Shown one piece after another: positions 17,590 through 26,034 of a DNA stretch of 64,000 nucleotides (positions are counted from its first letter, which is position 1; each line of letters begins with the position of its first letter). A program made the position numbers and the translations under genes. The notes beneath the pieces are model-generated. The model searched no databases. It saw only the letters and a list, made by a program, of their open reading frames with translations, and had not been told where the DNA came from. Source of the stretch: Streptomyces humi. GTDB taxonomy: Bacteria > Actinomycetota > Actinomycetes > Streptomycetales > Streptomycetaceae. The stretch is taken from NCBI RefSeq assembly GCF_001005085.2, contig NZ_LBMU02000046.1:1-64000 (forward strand). Reading direction: 5' to 3'.

Positions 17590-18330
17590 TCACAGCGGCT
17601 TGCGCCACACGGAGACGTGCTTCGGGGAGTCCTGGGTGAACGGCGTCCCGTCCCAGTCCGCGACGCGGCGCTCCAGCTCCAGCCCGGCGATCCGTGCCAT
17701 CAGGTCGAGTTCGGCCGGCCAGGCGTACCGGTGCCGGGAGTCGCCTCGCCGGTAGTGGCCGTCGGCACCGTCGCGGGTGAAGTGGTGCGAGACCAGAACC
17801 TGCTCGACGAGGTCGAAGGTGTCGAAGCCGAGATGCCGTTCGGAGACGTCGAAGGGCACCGCCACCTGTCCGGGCGGCAGGAACCGCAGCGGTGGCACGC
17901 CCAGCTCGATGACGAATCGGCCGCCGGGCCCCAGATGACGTGCGGCGTTACGGAAGCACTCGACCTGCTCGTCCTGCGTGAGCAGGTTCGAGATGGTGTT
18001 GTAGACGAGATAGACCAGGCTGAACCCACCGGCGACCACGGTGGTGGCCATGTCCCCGATGACCACCGGGAGTGTGCTCTCGTCGGCCTTGCCCCGCAGC
18101 ACCGCCGTCATGTGCTCGGACAGTTCGATGCCCACCACCGGCACGCCGCGCTCCCGGAGCGGGACGCCCACCCGGCCGGTCCCGATGGCGAACTCCAGTG
18201 CCCGGCCGTCCCCGGCGAGCTCGGCGAGGAAGGCGACGGTCGGCCCGAGGACGGCGGCCGAGGACATCTCGGTCTCCTCGGCGTCGTAGCGGTCGGCCTC
18301 GGCCCTGGTCCACAGCTCACTGGTCGTCAC
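17590..18330 (-). CDS. Class I SAM-dependent methyltransferase
   Basis: The product has 246 residues from GTG 18328-18330 (VTTSELWTRAEADRYD). The frame stays open further upstream, but that part has no methyltransferase features. Motif I is ALEFAIGTGRVGVPL (about 43-57), with the acidic strand-2 residue in VVGIELSEHM; GDMATT and GPGGRFVIELGV are the following Rossmann motifs. The family is the common methyltransf_25/ubiE-like group, acting on small molecules; the substrate cannot be inferred. It has no operon partner; the gene ends 34 nt from the convergent lipoprotein gene. Confidence 0.8.
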   Translation of the reverse strand: MTTSELWTRAEADRYDAEETEMSSAAVLGPTVAFLAELAGDGRALEFAIGTGRVGVPLRERGVPVVGIELSEHMTAVLRGKADESTLPVVIGDMATTVVAGGFSLVYLVYNTISNLLTQDEQVECFRNAARHLGPGGRFVIELGVPPLRFLPPGQVAVPFDVSERHLGFDTFDLVEQVLVSHHFTRDGADGHYRRGDSRHRYAWPAELDLMARIAGLELERRVADWDGTPFTQDSPKHVSVWRKPL

Positions 18331-18626
18331 GGGCGGCCACTCTGCCGGGCGACGCCGGGTGCTGTCGAAGGGTTTACGGCCGCGTGCCGGCCAGGCGCCC
18401 CGCCCGGCGATCTCCAGGGCCTGGACCGTGCCGGGGCGTCCGCGCAGCCCGTAGGCCTCGGTGAGGACGGCCTTCGCGTTGGTGTGGTGGCGGCCGAACG
18501 GGGCAGCTTCCGCGGGTTGGACGTGGGGCAGGCACGGGTCGTGCGGCCGTTCTCGACGAGGAGGCTGACCGCGGCCCGGCCGCCGGCTGATCACCACGCC
18601 TCCCGGACCGCGCGCCGCGAACGACT
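18331..18626. other. Non-coding or decayed stretch between methyltransferase and tRNA
   Basis: About 300 nt hold no gene I can defend. The minus frame continuous with the methyltransferase is open through it and contains a protein-like run (HHTNAKAVLTEAYGLRG around 18430-18480), but it has no recognisable motif or start. It may be promoter plus a remnant. Confidence 0.4.
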
Positions 18627-18657
18627 CCGGCCCCTCCGCGGGGCGCGGAGGGGCCGG
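18627..18657 (-). terminator. Hairpin terminator downstream of tRNA
   Basis: CCGGCCCCTCCGC (18627-18639) pairs perfectly with GCGGAGGGGCCGG (18645-18657), 7 nt beyond the 3' end of the minus-strand tRNA. It is the expected tRNA transcription terminator. Confidence 0.75.
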
Positions 18658-18664
18658 ACTGTCG

Positions 18665-18739
18665 TAGCGGGGGCGGGATTTGAACCACGCGACCTCTGGG
18701 TTATGAGCCCAGCGAGCTACCGAGCTGCTCCACCCCGCG
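18665..18739 (-). tRNA. tRNA-fMet(CAT) with one extra base in the T arm
   Basis: Read on the minus strand, the gene starts CGCGGGG and ends CCCCGCTA, with unpaired position 1 as in initiators. It has a D arm GAGC-AGCTCGGTA-GCTC and an anticodon arm CTGGG-CTCATAA-CCCAG, whose three G-C pairs (GGG/CCC) are the initiator hallmark. The variable loop is AGGTC. The T arm should read GCGGG-TTCAAAT-CCCGC but reads GCGTGG-TTCAAAT-CCCGC, an inserted T that makes the gene 75 instead of 74 nt and bulges the 5' strand. CCA is not encoded. It may still function with a bulge, be a pseudo-tRNA, or reflect a sequencing error. The rest of the cloverleaf is intact. Confidence 0.85.
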
Positions 18740-18855
18740 TCGGTTCCACCACCGTACGGCATCCGCGCGGCGACGGCTGATGTTTTTCGCCGACGGGCCG
18801 CGCCGGCCGTCGCTCAGCCGTGCTTCGGCGGTGTCTGCCCCGCGGTGGGACGTGG

Positions 18856-19800
18856 TCAGGGCGGTGAGTCCGCTGGGGGCCGGTGCGTGCCGGAGCGGAG
18901 GGCGACCGCGTGCCGGAGTGCGTGCCGACAGGCCTGGACGGCCGGGTGCCGGCTGCGGCCGCGGCGTACCACGGTGAAGATGCGGCGGGTGCGCTGGCCG
19001 CGGGGGAGCTGGTGCAGGGTGACGGCCGGGGGCCGGCCGTTCCGGGCGAGGCCGGGCAGGAAGGCCGCCGCGTGGTTCTCCTCGACGAGGCGCTGGTGGA
19101 GCAGGAGGTCGGTGGTCTCGAACCGTACGTCGGGTTCGAAGCCGACGTTGCGGCACAGCGTCATGGCCCAGTGCCGGGCGGCCGTGCCCTCGGGTTCCAT
19201 CACCCAGGGGTGGTCGGCGAGCGACCGCAGCACCGCCGTCGGGCCGTCCGCGTCGGCCGTGCCGGCCGGTTCCGGCACGGCGAGATGCAGGGGATCGTCG
19301 AGCAGGTCCTCCTGTTCGAGTCCGGCCGGCCGCGGGTTGGGGTTGCCGGGGTATTCCTCGGCGAGCACGAGGTCGAAGTCGCGTGCCTGGAGGGCCGGCA
19401 GGGCCTTCTCGGGTTCCATGTGCGTGACGTGGACGCGGAGGAGGGGGTGCCGGTCGCGCAGCAGGCCGAGCGCGCTCGGGACGAGCGCCAGGGCGGCGGT
19501 CTGGAACGAGGCGACGCGCAGGGTGCCGGTCAGGTCGGTGAGGGAGGCGGCGATCTCCGCCTGCGCGCGCTCCAGGCGTTCGAGGACCGCTTCGGTGTGG
19601 GCGACGAGGATCTCGGCCTGCGCGGTCAGCCGCACCCGCCGGCCGACCGGTTCGAGGAGCTGGACGCCGACCTCGGCCTCCAGCTGGGACAGCTGTTGGG
19701 AGACGGAGGAGGGGGCGTACGACAGGGCGGCGGCGACGGCCGCCAGGGTGCCGCGGTGCTTGAGTTCGCGCAGCAGGCGCAGCCGGTGCAGATCGAACAT
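18856..19800 (-). CDS. LysR-family transcriptional regulator
   Basis: The product has 314 residues from ATG 19798-19800 (MFDLHRLRLLRELKHRGT). The longer open frame upstream lacks family similarity. The N-terminal winged helix-turn-helix (about 1-60, AAVAAALSYAPSSVSQQLSQLE) is followed by the type 2 periplasmic-binding fold effector domain. The type resembles the ArgP/LysG-like LysR proteins common in streptomycetes. It is divergent from the PLP lyase with 119 nt between starts and is likely to control that gene and the LysE exporter. The intergenic region has CGAA-AAGA-TTCG at 19871-19882 and a TATAGG hexamer just before it. Confidence 0.88.
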   Translation of the reverse strand: MFDLHRLRLLRELKHRGTLAAVAAALSYAPSSVSQQLSQLEAEVGVQLLEPVGRRVRLTAQAEILVAHTEAVLERLERAQAEIAASLTDLTGTLRVASFQTAALALVPSALGLLRDRHPLLRVHVTHMEPEKALPALQARDFDLVLAEEYPGNPNPRPAGLEQEDLLDDPLHLAVPEPAGTADADGPTAVLRSLADHPWVMEPEGTAARHWAMTLCRNVGFEPDVRFETTDLLLHQRLVEENHAAAFLPGLARNGRPPAVTLHQLPRGQRTRRIFTVVRRGRSRHPAVQACRHALRHAVALRSGTHRPPADSPP

Positions 19801-19863
19801 GGGCGGCCCGCTCTCCTCGCCCTCGCGGACGAAGGCCTCTGAATGGTCGGTTTTTCCCACGAG

Positions 19864-19882
19864 TATAGGTCGAAAAGATTCG
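19864..19882 (+). promoter_or_regulatory. Possible promoter and LysR site between divergent genes
   Basis: TATAGG (19864-19869) is a possible -10 element for the lyase gene. The small palindrome CGAA-AAGA-TTCG (19871-19882) lies beside it. Both are in the only gap between the LysR gene and its presumed target. Confidence 0.35.
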
Positions 19883-19919
19883 CTGGACCGATCGTGGGCG
19901 GGTCCCGGACCCTGATGAC

Positions 19920-21041
19920 GTGTTCGACGACGACTTCTCCCACCGCACGCCGCCGTGGTTCGCGCGCCCCGATGCCCGTGCCTGGCGCTGTGCCCCCGCA
20001 CCGGGGAAGGTGCGGTCCTTCCACGCCTCCCTGCCCGACTACGCGCCCACCCCGCTGATCGAACTTCCGTCTGTGGCAGCGAGGTTCGGAGTCGGCCGGC
20101 TCTTCGTCAAGGACGAGTCGTGCCGTCTCGGGCTGCCCGCGTTCAAGATGCTGGGGGCGTCCTGGGCGGTCCACCGCACGCTTGCCGAGCGGGCGTCGGA
20201 CGGTGGTGACGACGGCCGGATCACTCTGGTGACCGCCACCGACGGCAACCACGGCCGCGCGGTGGCGCGCGTGGCGCACCGCCTCGGGCTGGACGCCCAT
20301 GTCTTCGTCCCGCAGGGCGTGCATCCGCAGGCCGTGGCGGCCATCGTCGCCGAGCAGGCGAAGGTGACCGAGGTCCCAGGGCCGTACGACGAGGCCGTCC
20401 GCCTGGCGGCGGCCACGGCTGCCGCACCGGACGCGGTCCTGATCCAGGACACCGCCTGGCCCGGCTATGAACGGATCCCGGCCTGGATCGTCGAGGGCTA
20501 TTCCACGCTGTGCGCCGAGGTCGACGAGCAACTGGCGGCCGCTGGGGCCGGCGAAGGCCCCGACCTGGTCTCCATACCCGTGGGGGTGGGGTCGTTGGCC
20601 CAGGCCGTGGTGACGCACTACCGCAGCCGCCCCTCCGGGCAGGCCCCCGCCCTGCTGTCGGTGGAGCCGGAGGCCGCGCCCTGCGTCCTGGAGAGCCTCG
20701 CTCTCGGCGCGCCCGTCACCGTCGCCACGCGGGAGACCTCCATGGCGGGCCTGAACTGCGGGACCCCGTCCAGCATCGCCTGGCCGCACCTGCGCGGCGG
20801 ACTGGACGCCGCGGTCGCCGTCGCGGACACCGCCAGTGCCCGCGCGGCCCTGGACCTGGCCGCCGCCGGTGTCTCCTCGGGCCCCTGCGGCGCCGCGGCG
20901 CTCGCCGGTCTGCGCGCGGCGCTCACCGGCCGTGGGGCCGAGGCCCGCCGTACGGCCCTGGGGCTGGGGCCGGCCTCGGTCGTCGTACTGCTGAGCACCG
21001 AGGGCGCCGCCGCGAACCCGCACTCCACCACCGGACACTGA
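19920..21041 (+). CDS. PLP-dependent diaminopropionate ammonia-lyase-like enzyme
   Basis: The product has 373 residues from GTG 19920. It has the fold-type II PLP enzyme layout: LPAFKMLGASWA supplies the Schiff-base Lys76, and TATDGNHGRAVA is the substrate/phosphate loop. GVGSLAQAVV binds the PLP phosphate, and GLNCGTPSSIAWP is typical of 2,3-diaminopropionate ammonia-lyases (YgeX type). That enzyme converts 2,3-diaminopropionate to pyruvate and ammonia. The protein is slightly shorter than E. coli YgeX (398 residues). A LysE-type exporter lies 150 nt downstream and a LysR regulator diverges upstream, so the three may manage a toxic or signalling amino acid. Threonine/serine dehydratase activity is an alternative. 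Confidence 0.75.
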   Translation: MFDDDFSHRTPPWFARPDARAWRCAPAPGKVRSFHASLPDYAPTPLIELPSVAARFGVGRLFVKDESCRLGLPAFKMLGASWAVHRTLAERASDGGDDGRITLVTATDGNHGRAVARVAHRLGLDAHVFVPQGVHPQAVAAIVAEQAKVTEVPGPYDEAVRLAAATAAAPDAVLIQDTAWPGYERIPAWIVEGYSTLCAEVDEQLAAAGAGEGPDLVSIPVGVGSLAQAVVTHYRSRPSGQAPALLSVEPEAAPCVLESLALGAPVTVATRETSMAGLNCGTPSSIAWPHLRGGLDAAVAVADTASARAALDLAAAGVSSGPCGAAALAGLRAALTGRGAEARRTALGLGPASVVVLLSTEGAAANPHSTTGH

Positions 21042-21108
21042 CCACGGGCACCGGAAAGGACCCCACGTTGAGCCACCGTTTTCTCCAGACCCCACCGCCG
21101 CCCGGTCC

Positions 21109-21186
21109 GCCCGCTGCGCCTGGTCCTCCCAGCCCGCCCGGTCCTCCCAGCCCGCCCGGTCCTCCCAGCCCGCCCGGTCCTCCCGG
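21109..21186 (+). repeat. 18-bp GC-rich tandem repeat before LysE gene
   Basis: About four copies of CCCAGCCCGCCCGGTCCT, nearly identical, lie between the lyase and exporter genes. Read in one plus-strand frame they give Gly-Pro-Pro collagen-like triplets, but no start or RBS marks a gene there. The tract ends about 7 nt before the exporter start. Confidence 0.8.
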
Positions 21187-21192
21187 TACGCC

Positions 21193-21867
21193 GTGTCCGA
21201 CTCGTCCGGTCTGCGGGAAGCCGGCGGCGTGCTGACCCAGCTCGTGGCCGCGACCGGTGTCCTGGGGTTGCTGACCGTCGTGCCGGGCCCGGACATGGCG
21301 GTGGTGACCCGGCGTGCGCTCACGGCCGGTCCCGGGGACGCGCTGCGCACCGTGGGCGGCATCGCGACCGGCCTGCTGGTCTGGGGCGCGCTCACCGCGG
21401 CAGGCCTCGCGGGCGTACTCGCCGCCTCGCCCACGGCCTACCTGGCCGTCCGGCTCCTCGGCGCGGGATACCTGGTGTTCCTGGGCGCGCAGTCGCTGTG
21501 GCAGCATCGCCGTCCGGTGCCGGCCGGCCACGGGAACGCCCCGGGTCAGGACGCCGGTCCCGCTGCCGCCGTCGGCAGCCCGTGGCGCACCGGCCTGGTC
21601 AGCAACGTCCTCAACCCGAAGATCGCCGTCTTCTACACCGGCCTGCTGCCCACCCTGGCACCGCCCCGGCTGCCGGCCGTCTGGGCCATGACCCTCCTCG
21701 TCCTCCTCCACACCGTCCTCACCCTCGCCTGGCTGGGCGGCTACGCGCTCCTGCTGGCCAAAGCGGGCCCGGTCCTCCACAGACCGCGGATACAGCGTGC
21801 GCTCGGGCGGACCACGGGCGTCACCCTGATCGGCCTCGGCCTGGCGGTCGCCGCCGCTTCCGGCTGA
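21193..21867 (+). CDS. LysE/RhtB-family amino acid exporter
   Basis: The product has 224 residues from GTG 21193. About six membrane helices are seen. The family motif GLLTVVPGPDMAVVTRRAL lies at about 24-42, GAGYLVFLGAQSLW closes the second helical pair, and TGLVSNVLNPKIAVFYTGLLP is the conserved central signature. Members pump amino acids out of the cell by proton antiport. Position behind the diaminopropionate lyase and LysR regulator suggests export of a diamino acid or of threonine/homoserine-like compounds. No clear RBS is visible because the repeat tract runs into the start, so initiation may be weak. Confidence 0.85.
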   Translation: MSDSSGLREAGGVLTQLVAATGVLGLLTVVPGPDMAVVTRRALTAGPGDALRTVGGIATGLLVWGALTAAGLAGVLAASPTAYLAVRLLGAGYLVFLGAQSLWQHRRPVPAGHGNAPGQDAGPAAAVGSPWRTGLVSNVLNPKIAVFYTGLLPTLAPPRLPAVWAMTLLVLLHTVLTLAWLGGYALLLAKAGPVLHRPRIQRALGRTTGVTLIGLGLAVAAASG

Positions 21868-21979
21868 CCGGCACGCCGTGCGGAACCCGCCTCGGCCGGG
21901 ATGCGAGGCGAAGCGGTCCAGGTCAGGCTGGTGCCGTGTCCGAGCACCGCGCCGTCGTCCACCCGCCCTCCGGGGCCGG

Positions 21980-22927
21980 GTGACCGGAGGTGGGGGCGAA
22001 CTGAACGCGCGCAGGAACCGGCGGGACGGCGCCGGGGGTGACGTGGAGGCCGCCCTCGACGATCTGTACACCACGCCTCCGTCCGACTTCGTCGCCCGTC
22101 GGGAGAGGCTGGCCGCGGCCGCGAGGACGGACGGCCGTACGGAGGACGCCCGCCGGATCCACGCCGCCCGCCGCCCCACCCTCGCGGCCTGGGCGGCGAA
22201 CCTCCTGTTGCGCTCCCGGCCGGAGGAGAGCCGGCAGTTCCTGGAACTGGGGCGGGAGCTGCGCGAGGCCTACCGAACCCTGGACGCCGATGGCCTCAGA
22301 GATCTCTCCGCACAGCGCCGCCGGATCGTGACCGCCCTGTCTCGGCAGGCCGCGCAACTCGCCCACGAGGCCGGGCACCGGCTCTCGGACCCGGTCCAGC
22401 AGGACCTCGAAGCGACCCTGCGCGCCGTGCTCGCCGACCCTGACGCGGCCGACGAGTGGGCGGGCGGCCGCCTGGCCAACGCCCTCACCCCGCCGTCGGA
22501 CTTCCGTCCCGGCACGGCACCGCCCGCCGAGCGGCCGCCCGTCCGGAGCCGGCCGGCCCCTGCGACCGGGGCGCGGGCGGCGAAGGACGAACTCGCCGAG
22601 CGGCGCCGAGCCCGCCAGGAACGGCTCGCCCGCGCGCGGGAGGCCGCCGAGGCCGCCGAACGGCGCCTGGGCGAGGAACGCGCACGGCGGGCGGACGCCG
22701 ACGCCGGGCTGCGGCGGGCGCGCGAGCGGACGGAGCAGGCCCGCGAGCGGACGGCCGCCGCCGAGGAGCATCTGCGCGAGACCCGGGAGGAGTACCGGCG
22801 GGCCGAGAAGGACCGGCGGGAAGCGGAGAGACACAGCCGGTCCGCCGCCGAGGTCCTCGCCCGGGCCGAGCAGGAGGCGCACGAGAGGGCGCGGCGCGTA
22901 CGCCGCATGACAACGGACACCGAGTAG
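21980..22927 (+). CDS. Helical coiled-coil protein of unknown function
   Basis: The product is about 315 residues from GTG 21980. The start is uncertain: GGAGGTG at 21985 would suit a CTG at 21999, and GTG 22043 (VEAALDDLYTTPPSDF) is also possible. Residues 20-160 form a helical domain (LDDLYTTPPSDFVARRERLA, RRPTLAAWAANLLLR), a common actinobacterial hypothetical family. The C-terminal half is a long charged Arg/Glu/Ala coiled coil. No signal peptide, membrane segment or catalytic motif is visible. It is convergent with the phosphatase gene. Confidence 0.6.
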   Translation: MTGGGGELNARRNRRDGAGGDVEAALDDLYTTPPSDFVARRERLAAAARTDGRTEDARRIHAARRPTLAAWAANLLLRSRPEESRQFLELGRELREAYRTLDADGLRDLSAQRRRIVTALSRQAAQLAHEAGHRLSDPVQQDLEATLRAVLADPDAADEWAGGRLANALTPPSDFRPGTAPPAERPPVRSRPAPATGARAAKDELAERRRARQERLARAREAAEAAERRLGEERARRADADAGLRRARERTEQARERTAAAEEHLRETREEYRRAEKDRREAERHSRSAAEVLARAEQEAHERARRVRRMTTDTE

Positions 22928-22992
22928 ACCGTTTCAGCGGAGGGCGGGGCCCGTCCGGGCCGGGCCTCACGGTTTCCACCGGGCCGAGGTGG

Positions 22993-24234
22993 TCACAGGC
23001 GGACGATGATCAAGGCGATGTCGTCGTGGCCGCCGCCGCTGACGCCCATGCGGGACAGCAGGACGTCGGCCAGGTGGTCGGGGCCGAGCCGAGAGTTCTC
23101 GGTGAGGGTGGTGGTGAGGCGGTGCAGGCCGATGTCGATGTCCTCGCCGCGGCGTTCGATGAGCCCGTCGGTGTACAGGGCGAGGGTGTCGCCGCAGGAG
23201 TAGGGCACGGCGGCCTGGGGGCGCGGCACATGGTTCGGACGGGCTCCCAGAGGCGGGTCGGTGGCCTGGTCGAGCAGGATGAAGGTGCCGTCGGGGCGGG
23301 CCAGGACCGGTGGCGGGTGGCCGGCGCTGCTGTAGGTGATGTGCCGGCCGTGGGGGTCGACGACGGCCTTGACGGCGGTGGTCGCGCACGCGCCTTCCAC
23401 CGACCGGGCGTACAGGCCCAGGGTCTCCATGGCGCTGGCGGGCTCGTGCAGGGTGCGGACCGCGGCGGACAGGGCGCTGCGGAGCATGCCCATGGCGGCG
23501 GCGGCCTCCAGGCCGTGGCCGACGACGTCGCCCACCGCGACGGCGAAACGGTCGTCGGGCAGGTCCACGACGTCGTACCAGTCGCCGCAGACGTTGAGTC
23601 CTTTGGCCGCGGGCAGGTAGCGCACCGCGATGTTCGGATGCCGGTCCAGGTCCGGGGACTGAAGCATCGCCTCTTGGAAGGTGACGGCGATCTTCCGTTC
23701 CCGGGCGTGTGCCTTGCGCAGCTGCTCGATCACGAGCTGGAGTTCCCGCGTGCGCGCGTAGAGTTCGGCCTCCATGGTCTCGCGTTCGCTCAGGGCCTGA
23801 CCGGGCCGGGCACGGGTGCTGTGGGAGAGCACGAACTCGGTGACGTCCTCCACCCGGTGGATGATCCACGCGACCTGGTCGTCGGGCCCGAGCACCGGGG
23901 TGTTGATCGGGGACCACCAGCGTTCCTCGAACGCTCCGGGCCGGCCGGCCACCGGGATGTCGTACTTCTGCACCGCCATGGTGTCCGGCTGCTTCGCGAG
24001 CAGCACCCGGTGCAGGGAGGCGCTGAGGTTCTGCACCCCGTCGGCGTTCGGGTCCGCCGGGTTGTCCGGGAACGCGTCGAAGACGTACTGCCCGACGAGG
24101 TCGTCGCGGGTACGGCCGGTCGCCCGGCAGTACGCCGCGTTCACGTCGAGGATCACGAGGTCGGGGCCGAGTACCAGGTAAGGGCTGGGCGTGGCGGCGA
24201 ACAGCGTGTGGTAGTCGATCGCTGATGTGGTCAC
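22993..24234 (-). CDS. PAS domain-SpoIIE-type PP2C phosphatase
   Basis: The product has 413 residues from GTG 24232-24234. A PAS domain covers about 8-135 (PYLVLGPDLVILDVNAAYCRATGR), a short coiled coil about 145-180, and a PPM/SpoIIE phosphatase domain about 190-413. Metal-binding Asp residues lie in CGDWYDVVDLP, AVGDVVGHGLEA, ALYTDGLIERRGED and GHDDIALIIVRL. Such proteins dephosphorylate anti-anti-sigma factors in partner-switching networks, with PAS sensing a ligand or redox state. No anti-sigma partner is adjacent. It is divergent from the secreted hydrolase gene. Confidence 0.88.
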   Translation of the reverse strand: MTTSAIDYHTLFAATPSPYLVLGPDLVILDVNAAYCRATGRTRDDLVGQYVFDAFPDNPADPNADGVQNLSASLHRVLLAKQPDTMAVQKYDIPVAGRPGAFEERWWSPINTPVLGPDDQVAWIIHRVEDVTEFVLSHSTRARPGQALSERETMEAELYARTRELQLVIEQLRKAHARERKIAVTFQEAMLQSPDLDRHPNIAVRYLPAAKGLNVCGDWYDVVDLPDDRFAVAVGDVVGHGLEAAAAMGMLRSALSAAVRTLHEPASAMETLGLYARSVEGACATTAVKAVVDPHGRHITYSSAGHPPPVLARPDGTFILLDQATDPPLGARPNHVPRPQAAVPYSCGDTLALYTDGLIERRGEDIDIGLHRLTTTLTENSRLGPDHLADVLLSRMGVSGGGHDDIALIIVRL

Positions 24235-24410
24235 AGGCGCTCACCCGATCCCCTTCCGGCGACCCCCTCTCCGGTTCCACTATGCGCCCGCAGCGGGACG
24301 GCGGCGGGTCCGACGCCGAAGCCGCGCCAGCTGCGTGTCTCCGCTCGGCCGGCCGCCGGTGTCCCGGCGGAGACCGCGGTCGACGCCACCCCCCGATATT
24401 GGGCGTTGTG

Positions 24411-24440
24411 TTGACGGCAGTTGAAAAAGTGCCCTACATT
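24411..24440 (+). promoter_or_regulatory. Promoter TTGACG-N18-TACATT
   Basis: TTGACG (24411-24416) and TACATT (24435-24440) are 18 nt apart, placing transcription start near 24447, about 53 nt before the hydrolase ATG. The region is unusually AT-rich for this genome. Confidence 0.6.
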
Positions 24441-24499
24441 CGCAGCGCTCGTCCAGCTCGCGCACCCCCGGTCCCCCCTCGACTCGCGGAGCCGCCGTC

Positions 24500-25852
24500 A
24501 TGTCCCGACCCCGTCTCACCACCCTCGCCGTCGCCTGTGCCACCGCCCTCGCGACCGCTCTGACCGGGCCCGCGGCCGGCGCCCGGGCCGCGGCCGGCGA
24601 CCACTACTCCGGGACCCTGGCCGACGGCGCCACCTGGATCGCGGACACACCCGCGCGGTGGAACGGCAGCCTGCTGCTGTTCAGCCACGGCTTCGGACCG
24701 ACCACCGCCGCCGACGCCCCGTCGGCAGCGGCACGCCAGGCCCTGCTGGACGCCGGCTACGCACTCGTCGGCTCCTCCTACGACCCGAACGGCTCGATGT
24801 GGGCGCTCGACTCGGCCGAGCGGGACCAGTTCGCGGCGCTCACCGCCTTCCGCCGGCAGGTCGGCACGCCGACCCGGGTGATATCGGTGGGCCAGTCCAT
24901 GGGCGGCCTCGTCAACGCCCGGATCGCCCGCGACGGCGCGGGCCGCGTCGACGGCGCACTGGGCCTGTGCGGCCTGGTCGCGGGCGGCGTGGACCTGGAC
25001 AACTACCAGCTGGACGCCGAGTACACCCTGGCCACGTTCTTCGACCCGGCCGACGCCGGTGAACTCGTGAACCTGGACAGCCAGGCCGACGGCGCGGCCC
25101 TGGCCGGCCGGCTCACCAAGGCCGTGGAAACGGCACAGCAGACCGCCGCCGGACGCGCCCGGATCGCCCTGGCCGCCGCCTACCTCAACCTGACCGACTG
25201 GGCTCCGGGGCAACAGCCGCCCGCACGCCACGACTTCGCGGGCCAGGAGGAGCAGCAGTACGCCTGGCTGGCCCAGGGCCTGCTCGGGTTCATCGTCCCG
25301 GCACGCTGGTCGGTGGAGCAGTCCGCCGGCGGCAACACCTCCTGGAACAAGGGCGTCGACTACGCCGGTCTGCTGCACAAGTCCAGCCACGCCAAGCAGG
25401 TCAAGGCGCTCTACCGGGACGCCGGGCTCGACCTGCGGACGGACCTGAACCGGCTCACCCGGGGAGCGGACATCTCGGCCGACCCGGCCGCGGTGGCCCA
25501 TCTGAAGCGGACCTCCACGGCCGGCCAGTCACTGGCCGTACCGCTGCTCGACCTCCACACCACCGCCGACCAACTCGTCCCCGTCGAGCAGGAGTCGGCC
25601 TTCGCCGGGCGGGTCCGCCGGGCCGGCGACTCCGCGCTCCTTCGGCAGGCCTACGTGGCACGGCAGAGCCACTGCAACTTCACCACCGCGGAAGTGGTCG
25701 CCGGGCTGCACGCCGTGGAACACCGGCTGGACAGCGGGCATTGGGGCAACTCCGCCACCACCGCCGAACTCCAGCGCAGCGCGGAGCGACTGGACCTCGA
25801 CGGCGCCGCCTTCACCGACTACCGGCCGAGCCGCCTGTCCGGCACCCGCTGA
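24500..25852 (+). CDS. Secreted alpha/beta hydrolase
   Basis: The product has 450 residues. The signal peptide spans about 1-32 (LAVACATALATALTGPAAGARA). An alpha/beta-hydrolase fold follows: the oxyanion strand is LLLFSHGFGP, the nucleophile elbow is GQSMGG with Ser133, LLDLHTTADQLVP holds the probable acid Asp, and ARQSHCNFTTAE the catalytic His. An extended lid lies between about 170 and 330. It belongs to the broad secreted peptidase/esterase group in which substrate cannot be read from sequence. It is monocistronic behind its own promoter. Confidence 0.75.
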   Translation: MSRPRLTTLAVACATALATALTGPAAGARAAAGDHYSGTLADGATWIADTPARWNGSLLLFSHGFGPTTAADAPSAAARQALLDAGYALVGSSYDPNGSMWALDSAERDQFAALTAFRRQVGTPTRVISVGQSMGGLVNARIARDGAGRVDGALGLCGLVAGGVDLDNYQLDAEYTLATFFDPADAGELVNLDSQADGAALAGRLTKAVETAQQTAAGRARIALAAAYLNLTDWAPGQQPPARHDFAGQEEQQYAWLAQGLLGFIVPARWSVEQSAGGNTSWNKGVDYAGLLHKSSHAKQVKALYRDAGLDLRTDLNRLTRGADISADPAAVAHLKRTSTAGQSLAVPLLDLHTTADQLVPVEQESAFAGRVRRAGDSALLRQAYVARQSHCNFTTAEVVAGLHAVEHRLDSGHWGNSATTAELQRSAERLDLDGAAFTDYRPSRLSGTR

Positions 25853-26010
25853 TCCGGGCGGCGCGGTCCCGAAGCGCGATCCGGGAGGCGCGGTCCGGCA
25901 CCCGCTGATCCGGGCGGCGCGGTCCGGAAGCGGGATCCGGAGGCGCGGTCCCGAAGCGGGATCCGGAGGCGCCGTCCCGGAGCGCGATCCGGGAGGTGGG
26001 ATCCGGAGGC
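25841..26010. repeat. Degenerate GATCCGGGAGGCGCGGTCC tandem repeats
   Basis: Roughly seven imperfect copies of a 22-26 bp unit based on GATCCGGGAGGCGCGGTCCC and GAAGCG fill the gap after the hydrolase gene. A 29-bp block starting GGCACCCGCTGATCCGGG occurs at 25841 (including the hydrolase stop codon) and again near 25893, so the 3' end of the gene itself was duplicated. No hairpin terminator or gene was recognised. Confidence 0.7.
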
Positions 26011-26034
26011 GCCTTCTTCCCGTCCTGCCCTCCG

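Noticed and set aside
18331..18660. N-terminal half of a longer methyltransferase or a separate gene
   Set aside because: The open frame passes through the tRNA and contains no recognisable domain; GTG 18330 gives a complete methyltransferase.
19801..20001. 67-residue extension of the LysR protein at 18856
   Set aside because: It runs into the divergent lyase gene, and LysR proteins begin at the HTH, matching MFDLHRLRLL.
20510..21235. Collagen-like Gly-Pro-Pro protein
   Set aside because: Only the 18-bp repeat gives the triplets; the rest of the frame is antisense-type translation of the lyase gene.
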